From Planctomycetaceae bacterium (GTDB lineage: Bacteria; Planctomycetota; Planctomycetia; Pirellulales; Pirellulaceae): a DNA stretch of 64,000 bases. Under the pieces are notes generated by a model. It was not told the DNA's origin and did not search any database. It saw only the letters and a list, made by a program, of their open reading frames with translations. The translations under genes were made by a program, and so were the position numbers. The first letter of the stretch is position 1, and the number at the start of each line of letters is the position of its first letter. Below, one piece after another: positions 26,511-35,756 of the stretch. The DNA is taken from contig JACKHN010000016.1 of the NCBI GenBank assembly GCA_020638975.1, positions 62,001-126,000 on the forward strand. The letters run 5' to 3'.

Positions 26511-28640
26511 TTACAAAAACGTGCGTTGCGACTTCACGGGGATTGATTCGCCCGAATCGTCATCGGCCTTTAAGTCCGGCGATTCCTGTTCGACGATGAT
26601 CACGTTATCGCCGAAATCCGTGTCCTTCTCGACGCGTCGCCCGCGTTTGTCAAACTTGGCGTCGGCTTCGGCGGTTTTGCGCTGGGCGACTTTCAGTAAC
26701 TGATCGTACAAGCCATCGCGATCGACTTCGTTGATATCGCTGACGGCGGTCGCAACTTCGCCCAAGTATCGCAAGAAGACGTTCCGACGCTCGCCTTCCT
26801 GCTTCACCTTCTTGCGGCGATTTAAGTACATCCCCAGCTTGCGGCCGATGGTCTGAAAGGCGAGTCGCAGCTCCTTTTGGATCTCGGGGTACGAAGCCAC
26901 CGCTTCCTTCGACTCGCTGGTGAAGGGAACCCAGACACTGGCCATGTGGACCATGATCGTAACTGGACCACTGGGCAGCGAGCCGCGAGACTGGCTCAAT
27001 CCGTAAGGCCGCCAATTTGTATTGATCACGGCTTGCGTGATGGCACAACCAGCGGGCTGGAACTGTAGCGGAACACGATTGGCGTATCGCAGCACCTGCA
27101 TCGATTGGCCTTCGCTGAGATTGACGTTTCGCATCGCGTCGTGCAACCGGTCAATGTCCTTTGCCTTGAGTTTGCCGGGCGATAGTCGAGTGCCCATCTC
27201 GGCGACCTTCAAGATTCGATCGGCCGCATCCGGGCCTAACCCATCGAACGTCGTGACGATGAATTGCCGGAGCGTGCGAGCGTCGCTTTCGTTCAACAAT
27301 TGGACGAGTGCTTCTCGCGTCACCTTCTTGGCTTCGTTTGCGGCACCGAAGGCGAGCGCCACCTCAATCTGAAATGGATTGCCGCGATAGACAGACGGTG
27401 GTCGAGTAGCTGCGACGAAGAACTCTCCGGGCACTACCGTATACAGTCCCTTCAACAGGCATTCTTCGCCGATTGGCGAGATGCAGTCGGTGGATGGATT
27501 GCTGATTTTTGTGTTCTGAATCGCTTGATAGAGCGCGTCGGCCTGCTGGCGCCCGATCCGAGTCGTCGATGCCCGCGTGCTAAGTTTTGCCTCTTCGCAA
27601 ATTCGACGAGCGACCGCGTTGGTCACTCGCGAAAACGAAGTGGTCAGAAAAGCCGACAGCGTCGTCGCCTGCGACTCCTTTAACATGCTGACCAAGCGAC
27701 CGAGTTCGACGCCGTAGGGATGTGGCTTGATCTCTTTCGGTTCGACAGGCAACTTGTCGGTCGAACGCGGATACGTCTTCTTGTTACCTTCGGGATCGAG
27801 GTAATGCAGCGTTACGTGTGGATTGGCGATCGCCGTTTGTTCGAGATAATCGTCGACACTGCCACGTCCGCGATGGAACCGACCTTCGAGTTCGATCGTA
27901 ACACGCGTCCCGCTGCGCACTTCGTCAGCCTTCTCGCCGTCTGGTGCGTCGTAATGTGTGACCCATTCGATCTCGTGCTTCTCGAGATAGTTATGTCCCT
28001 TCTCGCCGGGCGGGATGTCTTCGCCGTCGCCCTTGCCATTCAATATCTCGGGACGATTCTTCTTGGTGTCGATCTGTAGTTCATAGTAATGCGAGGGTTT
28101 ACGAATCGAGATCTTCGAGATGATCTTCACCGGCTTGCCGGTCGTCAGCATGCCGTACATCCCTGCCGCGCTGATGCCGATGCCTTGCTGGCCACGGCTC
28201 ATTCGGAGACGGTGAAATTTCGAGCCGTACAGCAACTTGCCGAAGATCAGCGGAATCTGCTTTTTCATGATTCCGGGGCCGTTGTCTTGAATGCCGATCT
28301 TGTAGCGGTTATTGCCCGTCGATTCGATATGGACCCAGATCTCAGGCAAGATCGACGCCTCTTCACAGGCATCGAGCGAGTTGTCGACGGCCTCCTTCAC
28401 CGTGGTGAGCAGGGCTTTGCGAGGATTATCGAATCCCAGAAGATGCCGGTTCTTGGCAAAGAACTCGCTCACCGAAATATCGCGCTGGCTGGCAGCCATC
28501 GACTCGGCGGTCACGGCTTTGCGTTTCGGCGTGCCGTTGCGCGACGCCCCGTTTTTGGACTCAGCACCGTTTTCGGATGCTTCGACCTCGTCGTTCGCCC
28601 GGGGCGTCGAATTCCGTGTCTTTGTACTCCGCGTCGCCAA
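26511..28640 (-). CDS. top6B: DNA topoisomerase VI subunit B (ATPase)
   Basis: The chosen start is the TTG at 28640, 8 bases after a GGAGG site; a GTG at 28658 lies upstream of that site and so cannot use it. The protein has 709 residues. After a polar, low-complexity N-terminus of about 45 residues comes the GHKL ATPase domain: TTVKEAVDNSLDACEEA (Asn of the N box), IQDNGPGI (G1 box) and RGQQGIGISAAGMYG (G2 lid). A helix-two-turn-helix segment and the transducer domain follow (TIMVHMASVWVPFTSESKEAVA). It supplies ATP-driven gating for the strand passage carried out with subunit A downstream. Length is somewhat above archaeal forms because of terminal extensions. Confidence 0.93.
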   Translation of the reverse strand: MATRSTKTRNSTPRANDEVEASENGAESKNGASRNGTPKRKAVTAESMAASQRDISVSEFFAKNRHLLGFDNPRKALLTTVKEAVDNSLDACEEASILPEIWVHIESTGNNRYKIGIQDNGPGIMKKQIPLIFGKLLYGSKFHRLRMSRGQQGIGISAAGMYGMLTTGKPVKIISKISIRKPSHYYELQIDTKKNRPEILNGKGDGEDIPPGEKGHNYLEKHEIEWVTHYDAPDGEKADEVRSGTRVTIELEGRFHRGRGSVDDYLEQTAIANPHVTLHYLDPEGNKKTYPRSTDKLPVEPKEIKPHPYGVELGRLVSMLKESQATTLSAFLTTSFSRVTNAVARRICEEAKLSTRASTTRIGRQQADALYQAIQNTKISNPSTDCISPIGEECLLKGLYTVVPGEFFVAATRPPSVYRGNPFQIEVALAFGAANEAKKVTREALVQLLNESDARTLRQFIVTTFDGLGPDAADRILKVAEMGTRLSPGKLKAKDIDRLHDAMRNVNLSEGQSMQVLRYANRVPLQFQPAGCAITQAVINTNWRPYGLSQSRGSLPSGPVTIMVHMASVWVPFTSESKEAVASYPEIQKELRLAFQTIGRKLGMYLNRRKKVKQEGERRNVFLRYLGEVATAVSDINEVDRDGLYDQLLKVAQRKTAEADAKFDKRGRRVEKDTDFGDNVIIVEQESPDLKADDDSGESIPVKSQRTFL

Positions 28641-28953
28641 AACTCGGTCCTCCGTCACCGTTAAAGGTCACGCAAATAGATGTTGTCAAAAGGGATAAGC
28701 CAAGTAGTCCAGGCTGGGAATCGCCGATTATAGCGATTGAACGGAGCCTGTCCAAACGGGTTTTGTTAGTAACGTCAGCACATGGGAATCAATTGGTGCG
28801 ACAGGCAAACAAAGATTCACCGATCATGTCCAAATCGACCGAACAATCTAACTAGCGGTAACTGAAATGTACCCAAATTGCCGTGCCCGCCTGACTCCCG
28901 CCTCGACTCCCCCCCCCAGACATCCCGCCCCCCAAAACAGCAAGGAGCGACCG
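28641..28953. other. Intergenic region with poly-C tract
   Basis: This interval lies between the divergent topoisomerase VI B gene and a small secreted protein gene. It contains AATCGC and GCGATT arms at 28719-28738 and a run of nine C residues at 28909-28917 followed by a second C-rich patch. No reading frame is convincing. The poly-C tracts sit 40 bases before the next start and could be a slippage-prone site. Confidence 0.5.
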
Positions 28954-29331
28954 ATGCTTCGCTTATTCCGACTCACGATTGCCTCGATTGCGGTCGCAGG
29001 TTGTTTCCAACTCGATCTGACGACCTCCACCGAGGCGTTCGCCCAAACATGTTCGTGTAACGGCAATGGCAACGGTAACGGCGTTGTGTGCCGCGAACAC
29101 GAATACGGCTCGCCCGACTTGTTCTACAACTTTTATGTCGATCCAAGTTGCAGTTCCGTTGGAGCCCAGATGTACATGGCTCCCGGCCCCGTGCCCGCAC
29201 ACGTCGGCCACACTTATTTCACGTACCAGCCGTTCATGCCGCATGAAATGCTGTACAAGCACAAACGAACGTATCATCGCTACTACGATGAAGGTCGCGG
29301 TCTGACGCGGACTCACATTCGTTACTGGTAG
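28954..29331 (+). CDS. Small secreted hypothetical protein
   Basis: The protein has 125 residues from the ATG at 28954, where AAGGAG lies 6 bases upstream. A signal peptide (MLRLFRLTIASIAVAGC, ending around AFAQ) is followed by CSCNGNGNGNG and then a Tyr/His/Pro-rich chain with a basic, aromatic end (RTYHRYYDEGRG, HIRYW). No catalytic motif is present. The composition suits a surface or matrix protein. A similarly sized secreted protein follows 96 bases downstream, so the two may belong together. Confidence 0.65.
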   Translation: MLRLFRLTIASIAVAGCFQLDLTTSTEAFAQTCSCNGNGNGNGVVCREHEYGSPDLFYNFYVDPSCSSVGAQMYMAPGPVPAHVGHTYFTYQPFMPHEMLYKHKRTYHRYYDEGRGLTRTHIRYW

Positions 29332-29344
29332 CGGCAACTACGAG

Positions 29345-29400
29345 AGTGGGCGATGCCCGCCACAGCGAACATAGAATTGGTGGGCACAGCCCACCCTACG
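29345..29400 (+). repeat. Paired mini-hairpin intergenic repeat
   Basis: Two short hairpins, GTGGGC-GAT-GCCCGCCAC (29346-29363) and GGTGGGC-ACA-GCCCACC (29379-29395), are separated by 15 bases and followed by CTACG. The layout of two adjacent small hairpins parallels the intragenic element at 20621. Confidence 0.5.
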
Positions 29401-29427
29401 AAAACAAATCACGAGGGGATTCGTGCC

Positions 29428-29802
29428 ATGAATAGACTGGGAATCTGCTTGCTCGCGGCGAGCTTCGTAACCGCAATAGCCAACACCGAAAACGCCAACG
29501 CCGATGGTCGTGTAGATCGCTTGGCGGCTCGTCACGCACGAGGTATGTCGTGGCACTCGCAGTACTATCACACGGCGACGGGATTGCCCGTTGCGTTGAT
29601 CGTTCCGCCAACCGCCCACATGCAAACGAGTTGGGGATGGGGCGTGGCGCAAAACACGATGACGCCCATCTATCCTCAGTTCCGACGTAGCTACCCAGGT
29701 GGCGGAGCCGACTACGGGGCTGCGGGCGTATTGTCGCCGACACCAAACGCACCGAGTCATACGGATCAGTTTGGAGTGAACTACATTCGAGGTCCCTATT
29801 AA
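29428..29802 (+). CDS. Small secreted hypothetical protein
   Basis: The start at 29428 follows a GAGGGGA site. An in-frame extension to 29353 is only read-through of the mini-hairpin repeat. The 124-residue protein begins with a signal peptide (MNRLGICLLAASFVTAIA, cleavage near NANA), followed by a polar chain with SWHSQYYHTATGLPVALIVPP, several Tyr, Trp and Gly residues, and a C-terminus DQFGVNYIRGPY. No family motif is recognised. It shares size, export signal and aromatic composition with the preceding gene but not clear sequence identity. Confidence 0.65.
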   Translation: MNRLGICLLAASFVTAIANTENANADGRVDRLAARHARGMSWHSQYYHTATGLPVALIVPPTAHMQTSWGWGVAQNTMTPIYPQFRRSYPGGGADYGAAGVLSPTPNAPSHTDQFGVNYIRGPY

Positions 29803-29845
29803 GGGAAACTCGAAGTCCTGAATTCCCAATGACGAGTGAATGAAC

Positions 29846-29887
29846 GAAGCCCGAATGCTGAATGGCCAGCGCGCGGGCTTCTTCTTC
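29846..29887. terminator. Bidirectional terminator between convergent genes
   Basis: GAAGCCCG at 29846-29853 pairs with CGGGCTTC at 29874-29881, followed by a T-rich tail. The opposite strand also ends in T-rich sequence. It lies between the stops at 29802 (plus) and 29916 (minus). Confidence 0.65.
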
Positions 29888-29915
29888 ATTGGGTACTTGG
29901 GTATTTCGTCATTTT

Positions 29916-30716
29916 CTATCGCGGTTTCGACGGCAAGTCATCTTCATTAATCGTCCGACCGCCATAAGAATCCGCCTTCGAGAAGTCCGCTTCGGCACTG
30001 AAGTCTTTGTCTGGAACAAGCCAGATCTCACCGTGCAACTCGTCCTGCTGAGTGCGAACACTGTGGTGCCGAGCCAGTTCGAGCACGGCCAGAAAGACGC
30101 CGATCATCGCAGACTTGTGCATTCCGCCCTCCAGCATTTCGGACAGGGATGCTCGTTTGTCTTCGACGAGCTTCGCATGAATTCGTTTCATGTAGACGTT
30201 TATCGGAGTGTCGTCGTAGACGATGTTCGAAGGCTTTGTGGTTTGCTTCTCACGCATGATCCGGCCCAACGCACTCACCAAGTCCCACAGCTCGAGCTCG
30301 TGGATGGGTTGTGTGCCGAGGTCCAGCTTGCGTGGTGGGAGATCGTTTTGGAGACGCGGGTAGTGCTGCTGCCAGTCGCGACTCTGCTCTTCGAGCATGC
30401 TGGCGGCGTCTTTGTACTTCTTGTACTCCAGCAACCGCTGCACCAAGTCCTCACGAGCATCTTCAAGCTCTTCGGTCTCTTCATCGCCACTCGGCAACAC
30501 CAAACGCGACTTCATCTCCAACAAGGTGCTAGCCATCTCGATAAAGTCGCCGACGTCGTCCACGTCAAGCTGCTCAAGGACTTCGATGTACTTCAGGAAT
30601 TGGTCCGTGACTTCGGCGATCGGAATATCGGCCACGTCGACTTCATGCTTGCGCACCAAGTACAACAAGAGATCCAACGGCCCCCGAAAAGTAGTGAGGT
30701 CGACACGAAAATCCAT
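29916..30716 (-). CDS. scpA: Segregation and condensation protein A
   Basis: A 266-residue kleisin. The N-terminus carries the ScpA signature FRGPLDLLLYLVRKHEVDVADIPI, followed by QFLKYIEVL and the helix MASTLLEMKSRLVLPS. The middle is an acidic, charged linker (DEETEELEDAREDL). The C-terminal winged helix (MIGVFLAVLELARHHSV) would bind the SMC head. ScpA bridges SMC dimers together with ScpB to compact and separate chromosomes. No scpB gene is adjacent here. It converges with the small secreted protein gene and shares the terminator at 29846. Identification is strong. Confidence 0.93.
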   Translation of the reverse strand: MDFRVDLTTFRGPLDLLLYLVRKHEVDVADIPIAEVTDQFLKYIEVLEQLDVDDVGDFIEMASTLLEMKSRLVLPSGDEETEELEDAREDLVQRLLEYKKYKDAASMLEEQSRDWQQHYPRLQNDLPPRKLDLGTQPIHELELWDLVSALGRIMREKQTTKPSNIVYDDTPINVYMKRIHAKLVEDKRASLSEMLEGGMHKSAMIGVFLAVLELARHHSVRTQQDELHGEIWLVPDKDFSAEADFSKADSYGGRTINEDDLPSKPR

Positions 30717-30984
30717 GGGAACCCAAAATGATCAGACAAGAGAAGCAGGAACCTGCTAATGATACGAATCGTCCTGATGATACCAAGAACTTCAGAGACT
30801 CGCACGAATCCGCAACCTTTGGCACTGTCCCGGGTTTAAACGTGACCGCACAAGTGATAGCACACGCTGAAAGGGGGATCTGACTTCGTCCTAAGTTGGC
30901 GTCAGTACTTGTGTTTGCTAGAGTTATGACTGTTGACGCTCGTCGGCACTCCGGAACACCGAACAAGGCACAGGATCGATAGCC

Positions 30985-31605
30985 ATGATCGAGATCAAGC
31001 ACAAGGACAGCGGTGCGCTGCTGCTCCAGGAAGAATCCCTTACGGGGAAAATGCTCGTCGGTGCAAAGTGGGCCGGAGCTGATCTGCGTGAAATGGATCT
31101 TTCCGGACTGAAGCTTGAACGAGCCGACCTACGCGGGGCCGACATGACTGGTGCCAAGTTGGTTGGAACGGATCTGCAAGCAGCGATCCTGACGGACGCA
31201 ATACTGGACCGTGCAGACTTGACCCGAGCGGTTCTCACCGAAGCAATCGCCAAGAACGCGATGCTCCGGGAAGCGATTCTTGATGGTACGGTCACTCGGT
31301 ACGCGACCTTTCAAGGTGCCGATTTGACGGGCGCCAGCATGAAGGGTGCAGATGCTTCGATGACCGACCTGCGAGGGAACCTGAACGACATCGACCTCTC
31401 GAACTCCGATGTTCGCGGCTCGGACTTCACAGGGGCGAATCTGACTGGTGCCAATCTCACTGCGGCAAACATGCTCGATGCGAAGCTTGGCGAGGCCAAA
31501 CTAGCGCGGGCGAAGATGACCGATTCGATCGGACCGACAGGGAAGAAGTACGGTGCCGCTCCGACGAAGACCGCCACAACGCCCTGGTGGAAGTTTTGGG
31601 ATTAG
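30985..31605 (+). CDS. Pentapeptide-repeat protein
   Basis: This 206-residue protein is dominated by A(D/N)Lxx units: WAGADLREMDLSGLKLERAD, RGADMTGAKLVGTDLQ, GANLTGANLTAANMLDAKL. They fold as a right-handed quadrilateral beta-helix. There is no signal peptide, and the last 20 residues (ending TTPWWKFWD) are Trp-rich and might contact a membrane or a partner. Some pentapeptide proteins mimic DNA and protect gyrase, but nothing here shows that function. It stands between ScpA (opposite strand) and ilvH with no obvious operon partner. Confidence 0.88.
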   Translation: MIEIKHKDSGALLLQEESLTGKMLVGAKWAGADLREMDLSGLKLERADLRGADMTGAKLVGTDLQAAILTDAILDRADLTRAVLTEAIAKNAMLREAILDGTVTRYATFQGADLTGASMKGADASMTDLRGNLNDIDLSNSDVRGSDFTGANLTGANLTAANMLDAKLGEAKLARAKMTDSIGPTGKKYGAAPTKTATTPWWKFWD

Positions 31606-31767
31606 CCAAAAGCCTCCTAAAGTCTCCTACATACTAGCTTTGTGACTATCGCTCAGCGGCGCGCGAGCCTTTCGCCGCCCCTTGTGTCTGGTTCCACAGC
31701 CAACTATTATGCCCGTTTGCCTTGAAGGCATTAGAGTTGCGCCCTTTTTTGGAGTTGTAAGAGCGAG

Positions 31768-32313
31768 ATGCGTCATGTCCTGTCCGCAGTCGTACAGAAC
31801 GTGCCCGGGGTGTTGTCACACATCTCTGGGATGCTGGCTTCGCGCGGTTACAACATCGACTCCCTGGCAGTCGGCGAAACCGAGACGCCCAATCTGTCAC
31901 GAATGACCTTTGTGGTCGTTGGCGATGACCGTGTCCTCGAACAAGTTCGCAAGCAGTTAGAAAAGATCGTGACGGTCGTTCAAGTCGACGACATCAGCTC
32001 AGAGGAACACGTCGAACGTGACTTGATGCTCCTCAAGGTGAAGGCTCCACCGGGCGGCAAACGCACGGAGATCCGCGAATTAGTGGACATCTTCCGCGGT
32101 CGCATCGTCGACGTTGGGCACGACGAGATTATGATTGAGATCTCCGGCCGCGAATCGAAAATCGAGGCCTTCATAGAACGGATGCGACCTTACGGAATCA
32201 CGGAATTGGTAAGAACCGGTCGAATCGCCATGGTCCGAGGACGGAACGACGAACACGCGTCGTCCGATGGCCCACAGCTACACGACAGCTCCATTCGCAA
32301 GTATCTGAAGTAG
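31768..32313 (+). CDS. ilvH: Acetolactate synthase small (regulatory) subunit
   Basis: The protein is 181 residues long, the usual size. It has an N-terminal ACT domain (LSAVVQNVPGVLSHISGMLASRGYNIDSLAVGETE) and the second conserved half (ELMLLKVKAPPGGKRTEIRELVDIFRGRIVDVG). It binds the catalytic subunit of acetohydroxyacid synthase and confers feedback control by valine in the branched-chain amino acid pathway. The catalytic subunit gene is not in the window. ilvC follows 17 bases downstream, so these two pathway genes form an operon. Confidence 0.95.
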   Translation: MRHVLSAVVQNVPGVLSHISGMLASRGYNIDSLAVGETETPNLSRMTFVVVGDDRVLEQVRKQLEKIVTVVQVDDISSEEHVERDLMLLKVKAPPGGKRTEIRELVDIFRGRIVDVGHDEIMIEISGRESKIEAFIERMRPYGITELVRTGRIAMVRGRNDEHASSDGPQLHDSSIRKYLK

Positions 32314-32330
32314 AGAAAGAACCAAATACG

Positions 32331-33335
<1,005 letters not shown>

Positions 33336-33370
33336 AGGATTTGTGATTTAAGATTTCAGAGTTCTGATCC

Positions 33371-33397
33371 AAAATCTGCAATCTAAAATCTGCAATC
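33371..33397 (+). repeat. Short AT-rich direct repeat
   Basis: AAAATCTGCAATC occurs twice in tandem (33371-33383 and 33385-33397) in the spacer between ilvC and the next gene. The whole spacer 33336-33405 is AT-rich and low in complexity. Confidence 0.5.
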
Positions 33398-33410
33398 AAA
33401 AATACCCCCC

Positions 33411-33713
33411 ATGCCTTACCCTCAGACATTGGAAGTCTATAAATCGCTTGAGCCCGGTGATCGCGTCGAGGTTCAACACGAGGTAAAGGTGGGTTTTCGG
33501 ACTTGGATGGCGACCACGGTGGGCACCGTCGTTAAGAAAGAACGACGTCGGCACAGCTTGCACTACAACCGCAACTTTGATGACAAGGTCTACAGCGACA
33601 TCATCGTGCTGAAGCGAGATGCCGGTGACCTGACGACGGTGACGCTGGACGAGTTCTCCGAACTGACAAAGCTCGAATCTTCCGATGCAAACTCCTTCCA
33701 TGCCAAAAACTGA
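33411..33713 (+). CDS. Conserved hypothetical protein, small beta-rich
   Basis: A 100-residue protein with no signal peptide. The first half looks like a small beta-barrel (GDRVEVQHEVKVGFRTWMATTVGTVVKKERRRH), resembling an SH3-like or KOW-type fold, with a basic patch KKERRRHSLHYNR that could contact nucleic acid. The second half is acidic (LKRDAGDLTTVTLDEFSEL). No named family is recognised. It follows ilvC after an AT-rich spacer, and its end overlaps the next small membrane gene, which suggests coupling. The function is unknown. Confidence 0.7.
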   Translation: MPYPQTLEVYKSLEPGDRVEVQHEVKVGFRTWMATTVGTVVKKERRRHSLHYNRNFDDKVYSDIIVLKRDAGDLTTVTLDEFSELTKLESSDANSFHAKN

Positions 33714-33924
33714 CGACAAACAGCGGCTCTTGTTGGGAGTTATGCTGGCGGTTGCAGTGTGGGGATCGACCTTAGCGCTGGGAGCCTTTCTCTTCGGTCC
33801 CGATTTGACGACCGGTCAAGTGACGTTCGCCCCAAGCCCTGTGCGCGGAGGCATCGTCCTCGGGTTCGTAGCTTTCTTCGTCGGCGGTTGGGCTTTGTTA
33901 TTGCGTGGTCGACGCGGGAAGTAA
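33685..33924 (+). CDS. Small two-helix membrane protein
   Basis: This protein of up to 79 residues has two hydrophobic helices (LLLGVMLAVAVWGSTLALGAFLF and GGIVLGFVAFFVGGWALLL) and a basic tail RGRRGK. Its start overlaps the 3' end of the previous gene; the ATG at 33685 or 33700 may be used, and neither has a strong ribosome site. Coupling to the upstream gene is likely. No family is recognised. Confidence 0.6.
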   Translation: MQTPSMPKTDDKQRLLLGVMLAVAVWGSTLALGAFLFGPDLTTGQVTFAPSPVRGGIVLGFVAFFVGGWALLLRGRRGK

Positions 33925-33950
33925 GTCGGACCGTTCTGTTACGTGAAGCG

Positions 33951-35609
33951 TTACACAACGGCAATCGCTCGCACCGGACATCCGTCGCCGCCGCGAATCT
34001 TCAGCGGCAACGCGATGAATTCAACTTTGCTGGGAAGTTGGTCCAGATTGACCAATCCCTCGACGATGACGATGCCGCCGCCCAAGAGAATCCTGTGAAT
34101 CTCTGTGACCTCTTCGATGTTGTTCACATCGGCAACGGAGGGCGGTTCGACGCCGATTAAGGCGACTCGCCGCTCGACTAGCCACCGCGCACACTCGGCA
34201 GAGATCCGCGGTAAACCATCGCGATACTCGGGCGTGCCAAATCGTTTGTGCCAATCGGTTCTTAAAAGTAATCGGTCGCCGGCGTTCACTTCGTCGGTTG
34301 CAGTCCTAATGCGCTCAATCGTGATCAATTCGCGGGGAGCGATCGGGGATAGATCGAGTACCTTGGCGGAACCACAACACGTGGCGAGCGATTGCTCGTC
34401 AATCGTGCGACCATCCTCCAGAAAGTGACACGGCGCGTCCATGTGGGTTCCGCAATGAGAGTACAACGTGAGCGTCGTCGCGTTCCAACCGTCCTTGGCA
34501 ATTGTCATCGCGGGTGTCACTGTCGCACGGGGCAGGTTCTCGTCAATGGTCAGAGACAGATCGATGTACTGACGGCTTGGCGAACCAAGTTTAATCGCTT
34601 GATGTCGCTTTGATGATTCATAGATCGCCTCCTGGATCTTCAACGTCTTCAGGTACTCGTTGCCGTCTGTCTCGAACGGAGTGTTCGCGATCAAACCGTC
34701 GACGAAGTGACGCTGCGTGAGGTAAGCACAATCACCAGCAAAGCCTCGTCGTTCGTGCAGATACTCGTGCGGCATCTCCTCGCCACCGAGCTTCTGAATC
34801 GTGAGCCGACCGTCACCATACAGTCGGATCGAGCCGCCGTTCCCATCCACAAGCATTTGGCCGAAGGTGTAGCGCGGGTCCCTGTCGGTTCCTTCGTTGT
34901 AACGGTTTGCGTCCCATACACCCGTTGCGCCAGAGGCGAACTGAAACGTCACCAGCGCCGCGTCTTCGCCCTGGATGACCGCATTGTGACGACTCAAGAC
35001 CGCGTAGACTTCGTCCACCTCACCAGCCAGAAAGCGGAACGTGTCGATGAAATGCACACCCGTCTCGTAGATCAACAGGCGCTCCATCTCGCGAAAATAC
35101 GGCTGACGAGCCAGATAGGCATCGTCGCCCCAACCATCGCCCGGCCTCGCACGAAACGACAATCCGTGCAGTTTGTCACCGATCTCGCCTAGATCGATCA
35201 GACGACGAATCTCACGATACCACGGTTGAAAACGAAAGTTCTCATGCACCATGAATCGAACCGAAGCAACATTCGCTTGTTCGACGATCTTCTGCGATTG
35301 CTCGTAGGTGGGTGCGAGCGGCTTCTGGCAGATCACGTGAATCCCTCGATCGAACGCCAACTGGCATAACTTGTCGTGCGTATCGGGGCGAGTAATAATG
35401 TCGACGAAGTCGGGCTGCTCCTTATCGAGCATCGTCGCCACATCCGAGTAGTGTCGCGGGATGCCATACTTCTGCATAGCCGCCTCCGCGCGACTGATAT
35501 CAGTGTCACAGATCGCCAACAATTCCACTTCAGGTATCCGCTGCCAACCATCGAAATGAAATTGGCTGAAGTAGCCCGCACCGATCGCTACGGCCTTTAA
35601 CTTAGTCAT
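33951..35609 (-). CDS. Gfo/Idh/MocA oxidoreductase fused to a cyclase-family hydrolase
   Basis: The start at 35609 has GGGAG 8 bases upstream. The longer frame to 35717 reads through a palindromic repeat and is rejected. The protein has 552 residues. Residues 1-340 are a Gfo/Idh/MocA NAD(P)-dependent sugar dehydrogenase: AIGAGYFSQFHFDGW near the N-terminus, ICQKPLAP with Lys96 as the E-K-P-type lysine, and ETGVHFIDTFRFL. Residues 345-552 are a cyclase/kynurenine-formamidase-like domain with the metal motif SHCGTHMDAPCHF (His385, His389, Asp391). The two activities are normally separate proteins. Fusion suggests oxidation of a sugar to a lactone or amide followed by ring opening, which is inference. 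It is the last gene of a four-gene minus-strand unit with an MFS carrier. Confidence 0.88.
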   Translation of the reverse strand: MTKLKAVAIGAGYFSQFHFDGWQRIPEVELLAICDTDISRAEAAMQKYGIPRHYSDVATMLDKEQPDFVDIITRPDTHDKLCQLAFDRGIHVICQKPLAPTYEQSQKIVEQANVASVRFMVHENFRFQPWYREIRRLIDLGEIGDKLHGLSFRARPGDGWGDDAYLARQPYFREMERLLIYETGVHFIDTFRFLAGEVDEVYAVLSRHNAVIQGEDAALVTFQFASGATGVWDANRYNEGTDRDPRYTFGQMLVDGNGGSIRLYGDGRLTIQKLGGEEMPHEYLHERRGFAGDCAYLTQRHFVDGLIANTPFETDGNEYLKTLKIQEAIYESSKRHQAIKLGSPSRQYIDLSLTIDENLPRATVTPAMTIAKDGWNATTLTLYSHCGTHMDAPCHFLEDGRTIDEQSLATCCGSAKVLDLSPIAPRELITIERIRTATDEVNAGDRLLLRTDWHKRFGTPEYRDGLPRISAECARWLVERRVALIGVEPPSVADVNNIEEVTEIHRILLGGGIVIVEGLVNLDQLPSKVEFIALPLKIRGGDGCPVRAIAVV

Positions 35610-35678
35610 TGATATTGCTCCCCGGATCGACCGAACTGCGAACGACTGCGATGTGGATTTGCGTGATTCCGGACCTTC

Positions 35679-35744
35679 GTGAGCCGAACGCGCTAGCGTC
35701 GGGCCTTTGCATGGCACCGCCCGAAGCTAGCGCCTACGGCTCAC
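35679..35744. repeat. Palindromic element between MFS and dehydrogenase-cyclase genes
   Basis: Bases 35679-35704 and 35719-35744 are 26-base arms with about three mismatches (core GCGCTAGCGTCGGGC and its complement) around a 14-base loop. The element lies in the spacer of an otherwise co-directional gene set, so it could act as an mRNA processing or attenuation hairpin. It is not related to the GGGCCTCCGAGCCC family. Confidence 0.65.
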
Positions 35745-35756
35745 GTTTCCGTCTAG

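Noticed and set aside
35609..35717. N-terminal extension of the dehydrogenase-cyclase protein to 35717
   Set aside because: It reads through the palindromic repeat, and the Met at 35609 has a GGGAG site and the Rossmann start.
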